Assembly (NCBI GenBank): GCA_030064845.1
Contig: JASJEC010000003.1
Span: forward strand, 1-64,000
DNA from: Kiloniellales bacterium
Lineage (GTDB): Bacteria; Pseudomonadota; Alphaproteobacteria; Kiloniellales; JAKSDN01
DNA: 64,000 nucleotides
Direction: 5' to 3'
The notes below the pieces were generated by a model. The model worked only from the letters and a program-made list of their open reading frames with translations. It searched no databases and was not told the origin of the DNA. Below are positions 60,428-64,000 of this stretch, piece after piece. The translations under genes and the position numbers were made by a program. Each line of letters begins with the position of its first letter. Position 1 is the first letter of the stretch.

Positions 60428-61812
60428 CGAACGTTCGCCGTCCCGCTCGCCTGGGCCACGAGCCGGTCGGCCAGCACCTGGTCCATGCGCGGCGCCAGCA
60501 GCATCTGCTCGATCGCCGGCAACAGATCCGAGACGACGACACGCTCGCCGCCGCTCAGCCCGTCCTCGACCACGACGAAGTCGCTCTGCGCCGGCCCCAG
60601 GGTGACCGGCCGCAGCACCAGGCGGTCGTCAGGCCCGGCGAGATAGAGAACCGACCTTCCCTCGTCATCCCGATGGACGGCGGCGCGCGGCACCACGAAG
60701 CGATCTGGTTGCCGGGGCGCACGCAGCTCGACCTCGACGTACATGTTCTTGATCAGCGGCGGGCGCTCGCCGGGTATAACCTTGCCGTAGGGCTCGTCGA
60801 CGGCGACGATCAGGCCGAGGGTACGCGTCTTCGGGTCGAGGCTGTCGCTGATCCGGTCGAAACGCGCCTGCCACGCGGCATCGAGATCTCCGGTGCGCAG
60901 CCGAACGATCGCCGTCAACCCCCAGCTAGCCGGCGCCCGCGACTGTTCCAGGGCGCTCATAGAGCCGAGCGGCGTCTGCCGGGGCACCAGCGGCCGCACG
61001 TGATCGATCGCCATCTGAACCGAGACTTCCGCGACATCGAGCGAGTCGGCTTCCGCCAGCGTTTCGTTGACGCCGACGTACTCTTGCGCCTCGGCCGCGG
61101 CCTCGGCGATCCGTGCGTCGAACGGCAGGCGAATCTCGGTCCTTTCCAGCTTGACCTGCGCTTCGCGCAGCTGAGCCTGCTGCAGCCTCTCCTCGGCCTC
61201 CAAGATACTGCGTTCAGCGGGAATCAGGCTCAGCTGGTTCTCCAGGTCCTGGATCTTCTGCTGCTGAAGGAGAACGGCCGTCTCGGCCTCGTCGACCGAC
61301 ACCCGGCTGGTGTTGCCGCGCGCCAGCAGGGCCCGCTTGCGTTCCAGATCGTCGCTCGTCAGCTCGAGAGCCCGGCGCTCGATAGCGAGGGACCGCTTGG
61401 CGTTGCTCTCGCGGATATCGATCTCGGCGAGCTGCGCCGCGATCCCCTGGAGGTTGGACTCGGTCCTGTCGACCGCCAGCTGATAGTCGGTCGGGTCAAT
61501 CCGAAAAAGCGGCGTCCCCGCCTCGAGCACCCTTCCGCGCTCCAGGTCCGGATGGCGGAAGACGATCTTCCCGGAAACCTCGGCGACCGCCTCCCAGACC
61601 AGGCCGGGCTCGACATAGCCGTAGCCCAGCGCCCGAGGCACGAAGTCGGTCGGCTTCACCTCGATCACCCGAACCGGTCGGGCGACCTCCGCCGTGTCCG
61701 CCTGCTGCGGCGCGCGACGGTCGATGGCCTGATAGGCGAAGAACGCGAGCCCGGCCACGATGGGCGGGACGATGAGCAGGCGCTTGGCGAGCGTTTTCAA
61801 ACGCGGCGACAT
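60424..61812 (-). CDS. RND efflux periplasmic adaptor (membrane fusion protein)
   Basis: A 462-residue HlyD-type adaptor. An N-terminal anchor (LIVPPIVAGLAFFAYQAID), then a lipoyl-type half (VSGKIVFRHPDLERGRVLEAGTPLFRIDPTDY), a long coiled-coil hairpin (about residues 110-220), the second lipoyl half (RLPFDARIAEAAAE) and beta-barrel domains (GLIVAVDEPYGKVIPGERPPLIKNMYVEVEL). The ATG at 61812 has GAGGG upstream. It is coupled to the transporter gene by ATGA. Confidence 0.92.
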   Translation of the reverse strand: MSPRLKTLAKRLLIVPPIVAGLAFFAYQAIDRRAPQQADTAEVARPVRVIEVKPTDFVPRALGYGYVEPGLVWEAVAEVSGKIVFRHPDLERGRVLEAGTPLFRIDPTDYQLAVDRTESNLQGIAAQLAEIDIRESNAKRSLAIERRALELTSDDLERKRALLARGNTSRVSVDEAETAVLLQQQKIQDLENQLSLIPAERSILEAEERLQQAQLREAQVKLERTEIRLPFDARIAEAAAEAQEYVGVNETLAEADSLDVAEVSVQMAIDHVRPLVPRQTPLGSMSALEQSRAPASWGLTAIVRLRTGDLDAAWQARFDRISDSLDPKTRTLGLIVAVDEPYGKVIPGERPPLIKNMYVEVELRAPRQPDRFVVPRAAVHRDDEGRSVLYLAGPDDRLVLRPVTLGPAQSDFVVVEDGLSGGERVVVSDLLPAIEQMLLAPRMDQVLADRLVAQASGTANVR

Positions 61813-62041
61813 CACGCACCCTCAATCAACATGCAATGCCGCCTGCGACAGGCGGCTCCGGCCCCGGTCGGCGGCTTGCAGTTTTCTAGCATATGTGGGC
61901 CCGCCCGGGTCGAGGCGCCACGGGAAGTCTCCGCGACCTCGCGGCGATCGGCCCATGAATGTCATACAACTCAGGGCCTCGAATCATCCCCGCGCCTCGT
62001 CTCTCGAGCCCGGAACCGCGAAGCGTTCAAGGCAAGGCATC

Positions 62042-62127
62042 ATCCGCTCTACATCTTAGGTTTAGAGCAGATTCACCGGGTTTGATGGATCGCCTTCGGC
62101 GATTCAGTCAAACCCGGATCTGCTCTA
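62042..62127. repeat. Intergenic palindromic repeat (type C, full copy)
   Basis: ATCCGCTCTACATCTTAGG matches the copy at 41323. From 62063 the element is a palindrome: TAGAGCAGATTCACCGGG ... CCCGGATCTGCTCTA with an inner GATCGCC/GGCGATT hairpin. The right tip (62125-62127) supplies the TAG stop codon of the reverse-strand phosphatase gene. Confidence 0.8.
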
Positions 62128-62568
62128 GGGCACGGGCTTCGGGTCGACCACGAAGCGCGCCTCGATCCGGCGCCTCAACTGCTCGCGCACCTGGCGATAG
62201 GCGTCGAGCCGCACGTCCCGGCTGCCCTCGATTATCGAGGGGTCCATGGTGTTCCAGAACTCGACCTCGCAGGCCATGGTCCGGGTCAGCTCGACCGCGC
62301 TGTGCTGGGCTTCCGGGGAGAGCGAGATGATCAGGTCGTAGGACGTGTCCTCCAGGTCGTCGAAGCCCTTGGAGCGGTGCTTCGAGAGATCGATCCCAAT
62401 CTCGTCCATGACCTCGACGACGAAGTGATCGATCTCATGCGGCCGAACCCCCACCGAGTCGACGTAGATGCGGTGTCCCAACAGGTGCTTCAGCAGGCCT
62501 TCGGCCATGGGCGACCGGATCGAATTGTGGCTGCAGCTGAACAACACGGCGTCGGGCAAGTCGTCCAT
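62125..62568 (-). CDS. Low-molecular-weight protein tyrosine phosphatase/arsenate reductase-fold protein
   Basis: A 147-residue protein with the phosphate-binding loop C-x5-R (C12SHNSIR18S) near the N-terminus and a late Asp motif (WNTMDPSIIEGS) that would serve as general acid. It matches the small phosphatase found between hisD/UPF0262 and infA in many alphaproteobacteria. Its true substrate is unknown. The MITE at 62581-62856 ends 12 bp upstream of the start, and a palindrome provides the stop codon. Confidence 0.88.
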   Translation of the reverse strand: MDDLPDAVLFSCSHNSIRSPMAEGLLKHLLGHRIYVDSVGVRPHEIDHFVVEVMDEIGIDLSKHRSKGFDDLEDTSYDLIISLSPEAQHSAVELTRTMACEVEFWNTMDPSIIEGSRDVRLDAYRQVREQLRRRIEARFVVDPKPVP

Positions 62569-62580
62569 CCAGGTACCTAG

Positions 62581-62856
62581 TCCCCACTTTCAGGATTAGG
62601 TGCGACGTCTGATTGCCGAGGCATTCGTCCGGCCAGGAAGGGGGGCGAAAGCGATGCCCAAGCATCGGTGAGCGCCGCTGACGACGCCGGGCGGGCGCCT
62701 CGGCAACCCTGCGGGCGAGCTATCGAGACTTTCGGCCCCGTTGAGACTAATGGGGGTCGCGCGGCCCTTGTGATGGGCGGCATCACGGCGAACCGCGCTC
62801 CTAACCGAAAGTCTTGATTGCTCGTCATACGACACACCTAATCCTGAAAGTGAGGA
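62581..62856. mobile_element. MITE-like element, 276 bp, flanked by CTAG
   Basis: The tips are inverted repeats of about 30 bp: left TCCCCACTTTCAGGATTAGG, right the complement of TCCTCACTTTCAGGATTAGG. CTAG lies on both sides (62577-62580, 62857-62860), likely a target duplication; CTAG fits the YTAR preference described for IS5-type elements. Inside, 62716-62735 and 62805-62824 are a further inverted repeat (CGAGC, ATC, AGACTTTCGG). Short frames on the reverse strand (such as 62596-62835) carry no transposase features. It lies between the LMW phosphatase and UPF0262 genes. Confidence 0.82.
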
Positions 62857-63351
62857 CTAGCCCCGGATGTGAAGAACGCAGATCAAGGTGAACAACCGTC
62901 GGGCGGTATCGAAGTCGACCTCGATCTTGCCGTCGAGGCGTTTCAGCAGCAGCTCCGAGCCCTCGTTGTGCAGGCCCCGCCGGCCCATGTCGATCGCCTC
63001 GATGCGCGACGGGCTGGCGGTCTTGATCGCCTGGTAATAGGTCTCGCAGACCATGAAGTAGTCCTTGATCAGGCGTCGAAAGGGCGACAGCGCCAGGTGG
63101 AAGGCGACCATCGGCGCGTCTTCTTGGTCGCGGACGTCGAACTTCAGGCGGTTCTCCTCGATCGCCAGGTGCAGGTGGAATGGCCCGCTGTATTCGCCCG
63201 CGGGCGCGAAGTAGTTTTCCTCGAGCAGGTCGTAGATCGCGACCGCGCGCTCGTGCTCGACTTCCGCGCTGCGCCGGACCACGCTCTGTTCGTCGAGCGT
63301 TATGTTGGCGAGGCGTCGGGTCTCGTCCTCGGGTCTCGACTCGTCGTCCAT
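62857..63351 (-). CDS. UPF0262 family protein
   Basis: A 164-residue protein characteristic of alphaproteobacteria: [71 protein letters not shown] and [20 protein letters not shown]. The function is unknown; it is nearly always next to hisD. The ATG at 63351 has GAGAGG upstream. Its stop codon TAG falls in the CTAG target-site duplication of the element at 62581-62856, so the element was inserted exactly at the gene end without changing the protein. Confidence 0.92.
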   Translation of the reverse strand: MDDESRPEDETRRLANITLDEQSVVRRSAEVEHERAVAIYDLLEENYFAPAGEYSGPFHLHLAIEENRLKFDVRDQEDAPMVAFHLALSPFRRLIKDYFMVCETYYQAIKTASPSRIEAIDMGRRGLHNEGSELLLKRLDGKIEVDFDTARRLFTLICVLHIRG

Positions 63352-63372
63352 GCCTCTCGGGCTCGTGCGGGA

Positions 63373-64000
63373 TTAGCGGTCGGGGTCGGATTCCAAGCGA
63401 ATTTGGACCGACAGCGCGTGCGCGTCGAGTCCTTCGGCGCGGGCGAGACTGATCGTCGGCGCCGCCAGCTTGGCGAGGCCGCCCGGCGAGCAGGCGATCA
63501 GGGAGCTGCGCTTGAGGAAGTCGAGCACGGACAGGCCGGAGGCGAAGCGCGCCGACCGATCGGTCGGCAGCACGTGGTTCGGGCCGGCCATATAGTCGCC
63601 GATCGCCTCGGGCGCGTGACGTCCGAGGAACATGGCGCCGGCGTTCCGGATACGGGCCGCGAGCGCCTCGGGCTCGTCGACCGCGAGCTCCAGATGCTCC
63701 GGGGCGATTCTGTCGATCAGTGGCGTCGCCCCTTCGAGGTCGGGCACCAGGATCACCGCGCCGTGGGCCTCCCAGGAACGGCGGGCGATCTCGGCCCGCG
63801 GCAGGCGCGACAGGTGATCTTCGACAGCGTCAACCACGGAGTCGGCGAAAGCGGCATTGTCGGTGATCAGGATTGCCTGCGAGGCTGTGTCGTGCTCGGC
63901 CTGCGACAGGAGATCGGCGGCGATCCAGGTCGGGTCGCAGTGCCGGTCGGCGACCACCAGGATCTCCGACGGCCCGGCAATGGTATCGATGCCGACCGTC
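63373..64000 (-). CDS. hisD: Histidinol dehydrogenase, C-terminal part (runs off the window)
   Basis: The reverse strand encodes the C-terminal ~208 residues of HisD: GIDTIAGPSEILVVADRHCDP, AADLLSQAEHDTASQAILIT, the catalytic region LIDRIAPEHLELAVDEPEAL, and GPNHVLPTDRSARFASGLSV with the zinc-binding His. It oxidises histidinol to histidine with NAD, last step of histidine biosynthesis. UPF0262 starts 22 bp downstream on the same strand, and the two are probably co-transcribed. Confidence 0.97.
   Translation of the reverse strand, partial: TVGIDTIAGPSEILVVADRHCDPTWIAADLLSQAEHDTASQAILITDNAAFADSVVDAVEDHLSRLPRAEIARRSWEAHGAVILVPDLEGATPLIDRIAPEHLELAVDEPEALAARIRNAGAMFLGRHAPEAIGDYMAGPNHVLPTDRSARFASGLSVLDFLKRSSLIACSPGGLAKLAAPTISLARAEGLDAHALSVQIRLESDPDR

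Noticed and set aside
62596-62835. Overlapping small reverse frames inside the 62581-62856 element
   Set aside because: There are no transposase motifs, and the frames are produced by the inverted repeats.

Overview
The window is GC-rich chromosomal DNA from an alphaproteobacterium, most likely a Rhodospirillales-type (sensu lato) free-living or marine lineage. Three things support this: the tuf - tRNA-Gly - tRNA-Tyr - rlmB arrangement at the left edge, the hisD - UPF0262 - low-molecular-weight phosphatase - (gap) - infA - maf - RNase E/G-like - yacG block at the right edge, and alphaproteobacterial signature families (DUF2336, UPF0262, YdcH/DUF465, short palindromic intergenic repeats). There is no phage, plasmid, integrase, full insertion sequence or CRISPR array. 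The mobile DNA consists of two transposase-less elements of about 280 bp and several palindromic repeats.

Layout. 1-2.7 kb: translation and RNA genes, then a 2-oxoglutarate/Fe(II) oxygenase of the BesD/HalB-like amino-acid clade, inserted between rlmB and a second, orphaned copy of the rlmB 3' end. 2.7-6.8 kb: polyamine/omega-amine catabolism (glutamate-polyamine ligase, aminotransferase, N-carbamoylputrescine amidase). 6.8-12.4 kb: mixed accessory genes (acetyltransferase, exported protein, M24-fold hydrolase, glyoxalase-like protein, EamA transporter, lipoprotein). 12.6-20 kb: tRNA-Thr, acid phosphatase, two tandem-Usp proteins flanking an OxyR-like regulator that lacks the peroxidatic cysteine, and a receiver-PilZ protein. 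20.8-24.8 kb: a tightly overlapping operon of a dimethylformamidase large-subunit homologue and two PhyH-type oxygenases. 24.8-31.8 kb: pentapeptide-repeat membrane protein, DUF2914 protein, mtgA, OsmC protein, a MITE-like element, pcm, a MATE pump and an odd tRNA-like sequence. 32-41.3 kb: an MttB-family methyltransferase without pyrrolysine, speD, a cupin protein, an acyl-CoA ligase, a histidine kinase - HerA ATPase pair and a DUF2336 protein. 41.6-53.5 kb: catabolic region (XRE regulator with PhnD-like binding protein, desaturase, FAD oxidase, a histidine-ammonia-lyase homologue without the MIO tripeptide, two 2OG oxygenases, an ornithine-cyclodeaminase-like protein, then hutF, hutI and hutG). 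53.8-64 kb: HtrA-like protease and the conserved yacG-to-hisD block, interrupted by an RND efflux pair and a second MITE-like element.

How the genes fit together. The theme is catabolism of methylated or cationic nitrogen compounds: polyamines, N-methylated amides or amines, and histidine or a histidine betaine. The most notable candidate system is 43.5-53.5 kb. A HutH-like protein whose Ala-Ser-Gly triad reads Gly-Ala-Gly is translationally coupled to an FAD oxidase and sits near hutF, hutI and hutG, while urocanase and a normal HutH are absent. This fits an elimination enzyme with a good leaving group, such as trimethylamine from ergothioneine or hercynine, feeding the lower Hut pathway. 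An MttB-type methyltransferase lies about 12 kb away. That assignment is inference and needs phylogeny and biochemistry. The second candidate is the dimethylformamidase-like/PhyH operon at 20.8-24.8 kb.
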